DNA from: Rhizophagus irregularis
Lineage: Eukaryota > Glomeromycota > Glomeromycetes > Glomerales > Glomeraceae
DNA: 64,000 nucleotides
Assembly: GCF_026210795.1 (NCBI RefSeq)
Contig: NC_089454.1
Span: forward strand, 3,162,001-3,226,000
Direction of reading: 5' to 3'
Part shown: positions 1-10,020 of the stretch, one piece after another
Position numbering within the stretch: the first letter of the stretch is position 1
How the letters are laid out: the number at the start of each line of letters is the position of its first letter
Translations under genes and position numbers: made by a program
Notes under the pieces: model-generated
What the model was told of the DNA's origin: nothing
What the model saw: the letters and a program-made list of their open reading frames with translations, nothing else
Databases searched by the model: none

Positions 1-239
1 TAAAAAAGGAATTAAAATTCCAAAATTAGAAGATCACTATTATAGTAACAATTTATGTTGATCAAATTTTACAATTATGATAACTACAAAAAATAAATGA
101 ACGTGAAATTATTAAAAATTTAATTAGGAGAAGCTTTTCATTTAGCAACTTTGGGAATGAAAGTATTATTTTATCTTTTATTCTATTCTACTTTAGCAAG
201 AAATAAATAAAAAAAAAAATATAATTTTGTACGAAAAAA

Positions 240-425
240 TTAAATTATTTCAGATCGGCAGTTTTTTTTAGTATAACATCGACATGTAAGTGAAAAATAA
301 CGATCACAGTATGTTATACCAATGAAAGAAAGATACTCATTCCATGATGTTTTCTGAATTAGAATCTTTAAATCTTTATCAGAAACTTTATCAGAAATAT
401 TTAATTTACTAAATTTAGTTTCCAT
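240..425 (-). CDS. Possible short ORF, 61 codons, unknown
   Basis: An ATG-started frame of 61 codons that I do not recognise. Its N-terminal stretch (K-F-S-K-L-N-I-S-D-K) loosely resembles the leader of the kinase at 30421 (F-N-K-L-N-I-S-N-K). It could therefore be the start of a decayed kinase gene whose later exons lie outside the window or are lost. No promoter or splice donor decides the matter. It may be a chance ORF. Confidence 0.2.
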   Translation of the reverse strand: METKFSKLNISDKVSDKDLKILIQKTSWNEYLSFIGITYCDRYFSLTCRCYTKKNCRSEII

Positions 426-1134
426 TGAAACTTGAGTTTCATTTCCTTTGTTTCATCATTGTTTTTTTTAAGTTTAAAAATAAATTAAAAATTTTATTGG
501 CGTTATTTGTATTACTTTATATTTTGGTCAATAAGGATAAAAAAGGAATTGAGCTTCCAAATTTAAAGTGCCACAATGTCGATCATTCCTGCACTCTGCG
601 TCATAATATTAACTACGAAATAAAATGGAAAGAACGAAGGTAAATTTTTTGATAAAGTAAAGTTTCATCAAAAGTAACTTTCATAATTTTTTTATGACAA
701 AATCACATACCGTATGCAGATCGCAGTTAACTTTTTATGAAAAAAAGTTTATTATTTATCAATAAAATTCATTATTTTCGTTTGTTATCCTAATAGAATG
801 TTAGTCTTCTGGACTTGGTCCGCAGGATCAGTCATCAGATTTTCCTTAGAACTAAAATTATTTAACTTGAAATTTTTAATTATTAGTAATTTTAGTAATT
901 TTCAGCATAGAGAAATGATATTAACCGGTTATTTCTCAAAATAATTGCGTAATCATGATATATTTTTTTTTAAGTATCGTGTTTTTATTTTTATTTTTAT
1001 TTTTTATTTTTATTTAACAGTAATAGTTAGTGAATACAAATTTTATAAACATATCAAAAATGAAAAAGTAAAATAAAAAAAATGAACTAAACTATCAGAA
1101 GAATCTACTTTGACGGTGGGCAATTAAACACAAG
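426..1134. other. AT-rich intergenic stretch
   Basis: No gene with an ATG, codon bias or splice context is visible. It contains A/T homopolymers and a short (TTTTTA)n-like run near 985-1015. The open frame at 425-643 starts at TTG and has no supporting features. Confidence 0.6.
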
Positions 1135-1195
1135 ACTATTAAAGATATAACCAACTATTAAAGATATAACCAACTATTAAAGATATAACCAACTA
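1135..1195 (-). repeat. 19-bp tandem repeat, likely LINE 3' tail
   Basis: Three perfect copies of ACTATTAAAGATATAACCA (1135-1191) are followed by the first four bases of a fourth. The repeat lies about 140 bp beyond the stop codon of the minus-strand LINE ORF at 1338-3041, on its 3' side. Many LINEs end in short tandem repeats, so I infer that this is the 3' tail of that element. Confidence 0.6.
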
Positions 1196-1337
1196 CACCT
1201 AAAAACCATTTCTTTAATTAACCCACTACCTCTCATACACTAGCCGAAACTTGGTAAGTTGAAGCCCGCCCTGCAGAAGAAAGTAAAATTGACCCTATAA
1301 AATTATATAAATCAAACTACTAAAATCTACGATGGCG

Positions 1338-3041
1338 CTATGAAGTAAGATTGGTATAAAATTCTATTATATTTTTGCCAAAATAAATATAATTCCTAAT
1401 ACTATCTAAAGAATCATAATGAATAAGATTATTATTACTACTATTATTAATAGGTAACGAACGAACGCTTTTGAAATCTAATTTTTTCTTTTTAGTCAAT
1501 CCCAAAGAACATTCAAATTCCTTCAAATGCGAACACCTTGGAATCCAAACCTCTTCAAATATTTCATTAAAAATAAACTGCCTCATTTGAATTAAGACAT
1601 CAACAACATTTTTCTTTGTAGTCCAAGAACTCAACAAATCTGAAAGTAACATAGGTATAATTCCTTTAATAAGATCGATAAAAGTAAACACGTTAGGATC
1701 ATAAGAAATATCCCATATATTAAGCGCCATGAGAGCATTGAAATCTTGTATATTATCATTATATTCTAATATCCAAGTCAAGAGATGATTAATAGTTTTA
1801 TCTCTAATATTGTTAATGATATCATAATGACCACTACACGTCCATACATGATTAAAGGTTTCGTCATGTAATCCACATATAGGACACATCCATCCATCAT
1901 ATAAATCAAATAGCGATTTCTTCATCTGTTCAATAGTAGGAAATTCTTCAATTATTAAATGAACTTTTTGAGCTTTCGTTTTAGAAGAAGAAACAGAAGT
2001 TTCATTATTATTTATATCACAATTTAAACAACTAAATGTGGATGTCCAATCAACTTCTAATGTTCGATATTTATAATTTCTGTTCAAATTAATAAATTTT
2101 TCTAAGCCTTTGTAGTTGCAAATATTTTTCAAAAATGAGCACAGCTTATTTTCAATAATAATCCCATTCCAACAAGGAAGAACTTTCATCATACAAGCGT
2201 CCCATCGAAAAACTATATAGCGATCCTGATCAGTATGTGCAGTTTTTGCCAAATTATCTACATAATTATTATCCATATCATTACCATGAGCAACAACCTT
2301 AAACATTTCCACATGCAAGTTCAATGTTAATATAATTCTACATAAAATAGCCCATAAAAAATTATTATTAGCCTTAAAGTATTCGCGTGAAGTTTGAGAA
2401 AATCTTGATTTCTTTAACTTTTCAAATTGTGTAATCACATTAAGCGAATCAGTATTAATTCTAACTTTGCTATTTTTTGGAACAACGCTTAATGCTAAAA
2501 GAACAGCTAATAATTCTCCTCTGTACGCAGAAGGCCATTTATCAATAGTAGAATAAAATTTGACATGAGGTATATCAAACAAATCACTAATCTGAGCGAA
2601 GGCGCAGCCAATACTACACTGTTCAGTACCTAATTCAATTAAAGATCCATCAGTGTAAAATTCAAAAATATAATAATCGTTGTTATCAAAAGGAGCTAAT
2701 GTTCGTTGTATAGTTAACAAGTCATTTCTTGAAGTTGAAGAATCTAATAAATCCAAAATTATATTATCTTGTAATTGTGGAGAAATCACGTGATTTTGCG
2801 TTAACGCTCGATGCATAATATCATATTTCTTTTTTGCAAAATCAAAAATGTCAAAAATATTAAATTCGATTAAATTTGTAGATTGAATAGATGTAAATTG
2901 AGAATCAGTCAACAATGGTACTAAACATTCCCAATTAGCAGAAAAAGTGCAAGGTGAGTGTGTTGATAAAGCTGCGTTAGCAGCACATCCATATTCCATA
3001 CATTGATATATATACATATGTGTGTCAGTACATTGTGACAT
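1338..3041 (-). CDS. LINE-derived RNase H and zinc-knuckle protein
   Basis: A 567-residue frame from ATG (3041) to the stop. Residues about 125-268 form an RNase H fold that would remove the RNA strand of the RNA/cDNA hybrid during retrotransposition. The acidic residues are present: D131 in Y-T-D-G-S, E176 in G-E-L-L-A, D198 in N-T-D-S, and D262 in Y-V-D-N-L-A-K, with H252 before it. A C-terminal C-x2-C-x7-H-x4-C knuckle (C386, C389, H397, C402) matches the zinc-binding tail common in fungal and plant LINEs. There is no RT domain in this frame; upstream linker remains lie at 3300-3973. The frame may be annotated as a host RNase H-like gene, but its neighbours point to a LINE remnant. The intact active site is unusual beside such decayed flanks. 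Confidence 0.8.
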   Translation of the reverse strand: MSQCTDTHMYIYQCMEYGCAANAALSTHSPCTFSANWECLVPLLTDSQFTSIQSTNLIEFNIFDIFDFAKKKYDIMHRALTQNHVISPQLQDNIILDLLDSSTSRNDLLTIQRTLAPFDNNDYYIFEFYTDGSLIELGTEQCSIGCAFAQISDLFDIPHVKFYSTIDKWPSAYRGELLAVLLALSVVPKNSKVRINTDSLNVITQFEKLKKSRFSQTSREYFKANNNFLWAILCRIILTLNLHVEMFKVVAHGNDMDNNYVDNLAKTAHTDQDRYIVFRWDACMMKVLPCWNGIIIENKLCSFLKNICNYKGLEKFINLNRNYKYRTLEVDWTSTFSCLNCDINNNETSVSSSKTKAQKVHLIIEEFPTIEQMKKSLFDLYDGWMCPICGLHDETFNHVWTCSGHYDIINNIRDKTINHLLTWILEYNDNIQDFNALMALNIWDISYDPNVFTFIDLIKGIIPMLLSDLLSSWTTKKNVVDVLIQMRQFIFNEIFEEVWIPRCSHLKEFECSLGLTKKKKLDFKSVRSLPINNSSNNNLIHYDSLDSIRNYIYFGKNIIEFYTNLTS

Positions 3042-3104
3042 ATCAGTATGAAAATGTTTAATAACAAGTCATTGTGTTTCATCTACTCCTTGAATTTCAC
3101 TTCA

Positions 3105-3238
3105 TCCCTACTTTCCCCTGTCCTTTCGTCCTTCCCCTCCCTTCCCCTATTGTCCTTTCCTTTCCCTTTCGTCCTTCCCTTGCTTCCCCTTTCGCTCTCC
3201 CCCTTTTCTCACACCTTTCTTCCGCCTCTTTTTCTTGG
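3105..3238. repeat. Pyrimidine-rich tract
   Basis: About 130 bp of almost pure C/T, built from CCTTCCCC-like and TTTCCCTTTCGTCC-like units. It interrupts the LINE between the linker and RNase H parts. The plus-strand frame through it (3048-3305) is a low-complexity Leu/Ser/Pro/Phe artefact. Confidence 0.75.
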
Positions 3239-3299
3239 AAGTAATATAAGTTTCATTTTTTCCAATAACCACAGAATTAAATTGAGGATTGTAAAATGC

Positions 3300-3973
3300 T
3301 ATTAAAGATCAGTTTTTTTTAGTAATATCATATGATCGAGCCTCTTCCATATTATCAACACGAATGCCAAATAATTGTGTTATACTATAATTCAAATGAA
3401 CACTGTCAGAAGTAATTAAAGTTCTAATATCTGTATACCATTTAGCTACTTTCTGTCATGAAGACATGGGAACATAAGCCTTAATAAGTATTTCTTTCCA
3501 TAATAATAAACGAGATTTATCACCTAAAATAATTTGGTCTAAAAATAAAATATTTTTTTCACGAAGTCTATCCCGATGTTTAGAATAATATGCATTATCT
3601 ACAATGTCTTCTAAAGGAATTTTACCTCCTTTAATTGATGGAAAAATATTATTATCTAAATTCTCTAATGAAATATTATTATCATAACATAACAATAGCA
3701 TATTAAGGATATAATTATTTTTTCGTGTATGCGGAACACGATTATAGGGAAGTTTTTCTATCAATGGACGCGACGTCCATAATTGATCCTGTAAGATTTT
3801 AAACGAATTTCAGTAATTTTTCCTAATAGACCATTGTCGTTAAGTTGAATACAAAAATCAGTAATTTTGGCTTGGAGTTGATTATCGTAAAAATCTCGAT
3901 ATCCATATATATAAGGATTGTCAAGTATAGCGTTAGGCGCAGAACGAGCAAATTTCAATTTGTTTTTAAACAT
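3300..3973 (-). pseudogene. LINE post-RT linker, frameshifted and with a stop
   Basis: Two overlapping minus-strand frames (3761-3973 and 3456-3764) together encode a LINE linker: an F-A-R-S-A-P-N-A-I-L motif, then a K-L-P-Y-N-R-V-P motif, then F-L-D-Q-I. The frames differ by one base near 3762. The second ends at a TGA (3456-3458), but the same frame stays open beyond it, reading Q-K-V-A-K-W-Y-T-D and running on to about 3300. The TGA is therefore a point-mutation stop within once-coding sequence. Confidence 0.7.
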
Positions 3974-4727
3974 CCTTCTAAAAGGAATTTTAAGTATCGT
4001 GTTTTATTTCTATACAATTTTTTATGGTGAACCATTAACGTTTGAGACATTTGTGTCACAAGCACGTGATTTTTTCCTGTTGGTCATTATGTAATTAACT
4101 AACATGCAAAGTTTCGTCATATGGACGATCATAATCTAATTGTATCTTATTGTAAAACATGTATAAATAATTGTGTAATATTGATCACGATTTTTGGACT
4201 TTTCTCATTAATGAATATTCTGCTAAAATTAATAAATGGTTAATATTTATTCTACAATATAATGAGAAAAAAATTTGTAGCAGTATATTTATTGGGATTT
4301 TCACGATTAAATATCTATAATTTATTTTTTCATTATCATTTCACATTATCCTTTGCAATTAATTATTCAAATGATATTTTTGTAATTTAAAAAAAATTTA
4401 GAATTATTTATGGAAAAGAATCTTATTTACATTTTATAAGATTTTCTATGATTTGATTTGTCTATACTGATCCGGGACCTAAGATCAGCTGATCTGGACT
4501 GGGTATGCGTCCCTTAGATAAAGTGATTTTTGATAAAGGTAACGATAATCGTTAACTTATTTTTTCTCTTCTTATTAGGAACAGCACATACTCTTGAATA
4601 AAGGCGAGTTTGGTTATCCGATTAACTTGAGCGTTATTTATCGTTAAACTTTTTTAGGAACCAATCAAAATTCTGCAAAATGAGTTTCGTGGAGGTTATC
4701 GGGTTTTCCGATTGTATTATTTTTTTT
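3974..4727. other. Intergenic, no gene seen
   Basis: AT-rich sequence with a small GC-richer island near 4470-4510 (TGATCCGGGACC and related words) that may be debris of the TIR element beginning at 4730. No coding evidence. Confidence 0.6.
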
Positions 4728-4910
4728 TACAGCTGTTTTCATAAGACCTGGGACAAACTAAATTTTTGAACCCGATCTGCCGATCCGGTATTTTTAGCTT
4801 GGCACGTGATCCTGATTTGATAATTTGATTTGTAAAATAAATAACAACTGAACCGGATCGGTGGGTCGGCGGTCGGGTTCAAAAATTTATTTCTTATGAA
4901 AACAGCTGTA
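4728..4910. mobile_element. 179-bp TIR element flanked by TA (Tc1/mariner-like MITE)
   Basis: Terminal inverted repeats start CAGCTGTTTTCATAAGA at 4730 and end with the reverse complement at 4908. They stay alignable for about 57 bp per arm, including GATCCGGT, so most of the element can fold back on itself. It is flanked by TA on both sides (4728-4729 and 4909-4910), the TSD used by Tc1/mariner elements. There is no internal ORF, so it is non-autonomous. Confidence 0.8.
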
Positions 4911-4944
4911 ATGTTAAAAAATAGGACAGTCTATGCACGAAGAA

Positions 4945-5263
4945 ATGACCGACATTACTCTTTATTGCCTTGAAAAGAAAGAAGGGCTTAGAACAGCTTT
5001 CACTATTACTGTCGAGAAAAACCAAGCTTAAAGAAGCTATTTGGGAAAAAGTTAAAAATTCTTATGAACATAAGAATATGGAAGTGCAATTTACCTTTTC
5101 GGACAAGGAAAAACTTGTACGTCTTTTACACAAAGGCTTATCAATTGAGGGTGAAGCACAAAAAACAGAAATACGTAATGCTACTGATGAAATTGGTCAA
5201 CATTTTAGTGAGCCACCCGCAGAACATATCCATACCTCAATTCTATGTTTTAAATTCTGTTGA
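4945..5263 (+). pseudogene. Crinkler (CRN)-type N-terminal domain, frameshifted
   Basis: Starts ATG at 4945 with M-T-D-I-T-L-Y-C-L, a typical opening of Rhizophagus CRN-type proteins. The first frame reaches E-K-N-Q and stops at TAA (about 5029). The neighbouring frame continues the domain with L-K-E-A-I-W-E-K-V-K-N. It ends near I-G-Q-H-F-S-E-P-P-A-E-H-I-H-T, matching the H-I-H strand that usually closes this ubiquitin-like header. CRN proteins are secreted or translocated effector-like proteins with modular C-termini. No C-terminal effector domain follows here. The family assignment rests on remembered motif patterns, not on an alignment. Confidence 0.6.
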
Positions 5264-6151
5264 TTTAATTAAGAGATTCTTCGATATTATATTTTTTAAT
5301 CTTCGATAACATAAGACCCATATTTGTGTTGAGTGGCGTTAGAAGCTGAGAGTTGAAGTAATCATGGACTATGCACATGTCAATAACAGAGTTTTAAAAC
5401 GAAAATCGATTTCTATGAAGAGTTGAAGACTAGTAAATACCATGAATGGGAATATTTTCGTTAATTTTATAGAGATAAAACACTGATCTCGTTTTCAAAT
5501 TAAGAGGTTCTGCATAAATCCCGAAGGAATTCGCTTCACGAATCTGATTCGACCATCAATTTCGAATTTAATTGCCTAGAGTGTCAATTGAATGACATCT
5601 TATATCTATGAATAGTAGAAAATGAATAACCTTTCAAGCTTTTCAGTCCCATCTCCTATTATATCAAGATTGAAAACATACTGTATATCAGTATATGAGT
5701 TCGTTTCTTAATCATCCAGAATCATTTATTGAATTTATTGAAGAAAGTAATTAATTTTGCATATTTAATTTACCAAATTCTGATACTTTAGTACTCCCTA
5801 AAAAGTACTCATAAATTTCGCATAGCATCACGTCGTAACACAATCGGCGCAGCAGGACTGCAGCTAGTATCAAAGCTTACTAAGCACAAACTTTATATAA
5901 AGGGATAAAAATTATGTAATGGAAATAGTATTGCCGCTTACACGGCATTACGGCATTACGCGTAATTAATTGCTATTGTCATACAAATAACACGTGATCA
6001 TGACTGTCGATAAATAATCATAAAAACTCTTTCTCTGTAACTTTCAAACGAATAAATAACCATAAAAAACTATTTGTTATAATAGATAACAAATAACCAC
6101 AAAAAATTTCTTTATACTTTCAAAAACTTGACTACTAATTTACGCCATTAA
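5264..6151. other. Intergenic with possible coding scraps
   Basis: Short coding-like stretches occur near 5405-5460 (reads Y-E-E-L-K-T-S-K-Y-H-E-W-E-Y) and 5697-5757 (ATG frame of 19 codons, rich in Phe and Glu). Neither extends far enough to be called. There is a duplicated CGGCATTACG word near 5941-5962. No promoter or intact gene was seen. Confidence 0.5.
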
Positions 6152-6778
6152 AACAAATTTATACAACTCACTAACTCAGTACAAAGATTTTCTACTAAAA
6201 AGGAGTTGTGGAATAACTTTCTTGAAAAGAATTGGAATAATTGCGGAGAGAATTGGGGAAATCTAGACTTTACCTCAGAACATATGTTTGGGATCATGGA
6301 GGCATATAAAGAAGGCACTAAGGAAATTCTGAATATCTTAGAAGAAGTTATCAATAAGTTGCAAAGTATGGAAACCCTAGCCGTCTACAGAGATTTCGTT
6401 ACTGATTTTATTGTAGAACTTGAAGTAAGATTTAGAGATTGGCCTAATGCGAAAAGCGCTATCTATAGCAAGATCAGACAAGAAAGTGTAAATTATGGGC
6501 AAAGAGATAAAGAATGTATTTCAGAATTGCAGAATTTTTTGCAAGCAGTTAACATGACTGTCGAGGACATCGAGTTAATGATACGTTTTAAGAAGAGGAG
6601 CAATAAAGAGTTTCATAAAGGAGAATATCTAAAGCATCTTGAACCTAAAGAAGCAAGGGAAAATTTCGAAGCTTCATTTCCAGACAGTCTAAAAGTTTTC
6701 AAAGATTCTTTTAGAAAGGTCTTCAACGCTTTAGATCATTGGGACAAGTATCGTAATTCAGATAATTCTTGCATATAA
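6152..6778 (+). CDS. Hypothetical helical protein (about 165-200 aa), 5' end uncertain
   Basis: The frame is open from 6152 (after TAA at 6149) to TAA at 6776-6778. There is no ATG before 6284, so either translation starts at 6284 (165 residues) or an upstream exon is spliced in. A TACTAAT branch-point-like word (about 6131) and a CTCAG acceptor-like site near 6180 favour splicing. The product is charged, without signal peptide or membrane segments. It is rich in Glu/Lys/Phe and likely all-helical (E-I-L-N-I-L-E-E-V-I-N-K-L and D-F-I-V-E-L-E-V-R-F). I recognise no family or catalytic motif. Codon use and length make a real gene likely. Confidence 0.6.
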   Translation, partial: NKFIQLTNSVQRFSTKKELWNNFLEKNWNNCGENWGNLDFTSEHMFGIMEAYKEGTKEILNILEEVINKLQSMETLAVYRDFVTDFIVELEVRFRDWPNAKSAIYSKIRQESVNYGQRDKECISELQNFLQAVNMTVEDIELMIRFKKRSNKEFHKGEYLKHLEPKEARENFEASFPDSLKVFKDSFRKVFNALDHWDKYRNSDNSCI

Positions 6779-7858
6779 TTTCACATTATCATAAATACTG
6801 GGTGGCGTCGACTTTTCATATCAATTGCATGATCTATAAACTTTTCTAATATTAACGAAAAAACTGCATAATCTATTAATTTTTTTTATTAATGAAAAAC
6901 TAAATATAGTAAGTTATAAATACTTCTATTATCGAATATTAATTTACTTAGCATAAATATAAAGTACGTGTATTGGTTAAATACTGTATTTTTTTTACTG
7001 CAAATGACGCAAATTAATGAAAATAAGATTATATAAAAGCATGTATAAATAATTAGTTGCTAATTAGATTCGTGTGAGAAAATTCTTTTTTTACTTTGTT
7101 AATTGAAATATAGTCTTCTTTCAAAAAAAAAAAAATTATCAGAGGTATATAACAAAAGTTACATAACATACTTTGAAAGTCAAAAGGTGAACGTAACTCA
7201 ATAATATTAATCACATCGAGAATTCCCTACGCCTCTGATACGAAAACGTAGTGCGTTTTCCGCAGTTTAATTTTTGTTGATCTCCGCAGTTAATTTTTCA
7301 TTAATTTCTGTGTTGCGTACTTTAATTTTCGTTATCGATTTTTATAATGGCATCAACATAGATTTTCTCGATAAGGAAATATGAGGTAGTCGCCATAAAT
7401 GAAATATTTTCGTTAAAATTTATTAAGTACATCTAAAATTTAAAATAAAAAAATCGATTAGGTCGTCTCTACGTATGATTTTTAGAGCAAACTTAAACGA
7501 ACCTTGAATCAAATAAGCACAGATAAGTAGATGAAATACGTTTAAATTTTATTTCCAATTTTATGCGGAGCGATTTCTTTTAATGAACATACATCGTTTT
7601 TGTTATGTCAATATACTATTATATTTTTTACGTAGAATAAATAGACTAACCGAGCTTTAAAAATGATATCAAATGTACGTTAAGGAAAAGACAATAAAGA
7701 CATTAACAACAATCATTGAGAAGATAATAAACTACTGTATTGAAGAATTGAAACACCAAAAGTACACAATGAAAAAGATTATTTTTTTCATTAATAACCG
7801 GAAAAAAGAATAATATCACTATTAAAAATAATAAGCGCTATAACCGACGTTTTCTTGA
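6779..7858. other. Intergenic, no gene seen
   Basis: AT-rich; no open frame with supporting signals. A run of A at about 7123-7134 and several TTGATAA-like words only. Confidence 0.6.
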
Positions 7859-8080
7859 TCATGTCAATCGCGCCACTAATAGGGCGTAATAGACAGGTAT
7901 GGAGCAATATGGAGCAACAATATTAAATTCCGGTCAATCATCAAAACTGGGAAAAGTGCTAAAACGTAATACTGTAGACAAATACGAAGCTTCATTAATC
8001 TTAGAACGTATATCATTCCAGTAATTGTTCGCTGATGACAAATTCTCATCCGTAATATCACGTGCTAATGCTAAGCCACC
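7859..8080 (-). pseudogene. Orphan exon of unknown gene with in-frame TGA
   Basis: On the minus strand an acceptor-like AATTAG (8087-8081) precedes a frame from 8080. It reads G-G-L-A-L-A-R-D-I-T-D-E-N-L-S-S-A-N-N-Y and then a W-N-D-I-R-S-K block, and ends at TGA (7859). The frame is interrupted once by a TGA at 7934-7936, with coding-like sequence on both sides (S-F-D-D, stop, P-E-F-N-I-V-A-P). Amino-acid composition looks genuine. I do not recognise the family. It is most simply a decayed terminal exon of about 73 codons. Confidence 0.4.
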
Positions 8081-8085
8081 CTAAT

Positions 8086-8863
8086 TAAAAATTATTTAAA
8101 CAATTCTCTACTATAGAAAAGTAAAAAAATATAAAGAGTATTAAAGAAGCCAATTTTAGCTTCTTTCAATGTTTATCTTCGAAAATATCTTTGTATATAA
8201 GAAAATATTAGAACAAGTTTTTGTTAAGAAAAAAATAACAAAAAAGAAAGAAATAGGAATAGAAAAACAAGCTTAAAAATAAAAAAAAACTTTTTACTAT
8301 AACTAATCATACAACTTATAAAATGACCCACTGTAAGTTAGATGGGTCGTTGACTATGTTAGATGGGTTAAAACGGGTTTTTATATTAAGTTTTTTTGTC
8401 TCGACGTAAGGTAAAATCAAAAAAATATTTGTTATTGGTTTGCAGATTCACCTGATATAAAATCCCGTGTATGTTGATCAATTTGACATTACACAAAAAT
8501 ATTTTACTATGTCGATGAACCAAAGGCAGCAAACCTGCCCATATTGATATTTTCAAAACCCAAATATACCGCTTATTTCTCTGTTATATGACGTAAATGT
8601 TAGATAATTTGGTAAATAGAGTAAGGACCGACATTGGGGAAAAATGTTAGTGAAACCCAAAAATCGTGATTGGCTGAAATTAACGTAATTTCGGCCTAAT
8701 TCTAAAGACGAAGGCCATAATTTTAGCCGGAATTATTTTGGCCAGAGTTTCAGCAAAATCATAATCAGCCATTCAATCAGATTTAAATATCGTGAAATTT
8801 TATCAAAAATCGCGGTTCATCCCAAAATCGATAAAATCGGGATAAAATCGGGATCAACTCAGC
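8086..8863. other. Intergenic with a dispersed GGCC-type repeat
   Basis: At about 8670-8800 there is an imperfect inverted repeat: TTGGCTGAAATTAACG and, downstream, its approximate reverse complement around CAGCAAAATC/ATCAGCCA. Words such as AGCCGGAATTATTTTGGCC recur in related form near 24690, 24825, 29455 and 55095. GATGGGT words repeat at 8341 and 8361. No gene seen. Confidence 0.5.
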
Positions 8864-9475
8864 CTATATCCTATCCTTTGACAAACCTGCGATCACTTCC
8901 ACAAATCTCTTCACACCTCGAGGAAGTTCCACAACATTATTCGGTAAGGGCAATATGATAGTCAGCTTTCGTGTAATAAATCCTCTCTGGAGTAGATGCC
9001 TTTCGTTTTTTCTTGTTCGTGTAGAAGGTTGCAACACATTTTGCATGATACCCAAGGCTTCTTGATTCTGCTTCCCTTCAGTAATGCAAATAAGTTCTTC
9101 GTTTAACGAGTCTACTATTCTTTTGATTCCGTAATCGACCGTCCTGTTGCTTCTTTACCAACAACTTCGAACTGCAGTTCTAGAGAGATTTTTTTCTTAA
9201 CGATTCTCTTAATATTTCTTCGATACATGAATAACGCACAGCCTCGTTACTTGATTTGGCCGGACCTATTGCGTTTAATCACAACTAAGCAGTATCGGAA
9301 GTCTTCATCGTCGTCACCGATTTTCTCCTCCCTGTAAAAATAAGCAGTTCAGAAATTGTAGCTTTCCTAGCGAGCGGAGTAAAGGCATGACCTCCTATCT
9401 TACCTGGTACGAAGGGTGGAATCTTTTTTGCGTCATCACCAACGAGAGTATCTGGACGTGGACATAGTGAATATT
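8864..9475 (-). pseudogene. CRN-type C-terminal region, multiply broken
   Basis: Reading on the minus strand there is R-P-D-T-L-V-G-D-D-A-K-K-I-P-P-F-V, then a relic intron of about 72 bp (GTAAGAT donor at 9403, TTTTTACAG acceptor at 9332). After it come E-K-I-G-D-D-D-E-D-F-R-Y, S-N-E-A-V-R-Y, F-E-V-V-G-K-E-A-T-G-R, then V-D-Y-G-I-K with E-E-L-I-C-I-T-E-G-K, ending at 8864. The G-D-D-D-E-D-F-R-Y, S-N-E-A-V-R and V-D-Y-x-I-K...I-C-I-T-E motifs are hallmarks I associate with C-terminal domains of Rhizophagus CRN-like proteins. At least three frame changes show decay. Orientation is opposite to the N-terminal CRN fragment at 4945, so they are not one gene. Confidence 0.6.
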
Positions 9476-9798
9476 TATATTTCTACTCGGACGAATAAAA
9501 AATAGTGGCCGTATAAGCAAAGTTCTTTTATCATGTGACATTGTGACACTCTGAACAAATTTTTAGTGTCATGTGGACATTTAAGATTTTCTCTTTATTT
9601 TAACACTTTTTCAATTCTTTTTTGAATCACGTACATAAAAATAAATGCCGAAACATTTATTTTTATAAAACTAGCAAACTAACCCAGTATTAAATCCTTG
9701 GACTTATTCATGATAATTTAGGACCAGGTTTTGTTGACCTAGTATTGACTAGTCATTCCTATTCCTACATGGTTTTGGTAAGAAATTTCGAAAATCAT
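9476..9798. other. Intergenic, no gene seen
   Basis: Contains the repeated word TGTGACA around 9533-9546. No coding evidence. Confidence 0.55.
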
Positions 9799-10020
9799 TT
9801 GAGCGACTGACAAGACCGACCACAAAATCTCGACAATCCAATAATATCCTGACAAGTCAAAATCCTGACAAATTATAACACATTTAAACTAAATATTACA
9901 TATTGCAACAAATTTTTTTATTAGAACATACATCACAAAATTGTCGATATATAATGACTTGTCGAGATTTTGGATTTGGATTGTCGAGATTTTGTTGTCG
10001 ATCTTGTGTTAGTCGTGCAA
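9799..10020. mobile_element. Inverted-repeat element built on TGTCGAGATTTTG motifs
   Basis: The left arm (9805-9841) and right arm (about 9977-10014) are near-perfect reverse complements through GATTGTCGAGATTTTGT and GTCGATCTTGT. Further internal matches around GACAAGTCA/TGACTTGTC extend the fold. The arms continue imperfectly outwards (TTGAGCGACT versus TTGCACGACT). No ORF and no clear TSD; likely a MITE. Confidence 0.65.

Larger units (their letters stand above)
1135..3973 (-). mobile_element. Degraded LINE (3' half: linker, RNase H, zinc knuckle, tail)
   Basis: Reading on the minus strand from 3973 down, there is a post-RT linker in two frames, an in-frame stop, a pyrimidine-rich interruption, an intact RNase H ORF and a tandem-repeat tail. 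The reverse transcriptase itself is missing, as expected for a 5'-truncated copy. The linker is homologous to the plus-strand fragment at 43572-44793 (shared F-L-D-Q-I and K/R-W-Y-T blocks). The RT fragment at 21655-22715 is probably from the same broad family. The 5' end and TSD were not found. Confidence 0.75.

Noticed and set aside
425-643. 72-codon plus-strand frame
   Set aside because: It begins at TTG, has no ATG near its start, and its composition is low-complexity hydrophobic then Lys-rich without splice context.
3048-3305. Plus-strand 85-codon frame with a signal-peptide-like composition
   Set aside because: It lies on a pyrimidine tract; Ser/Leu/Pro/Phe content is a composition artefact.
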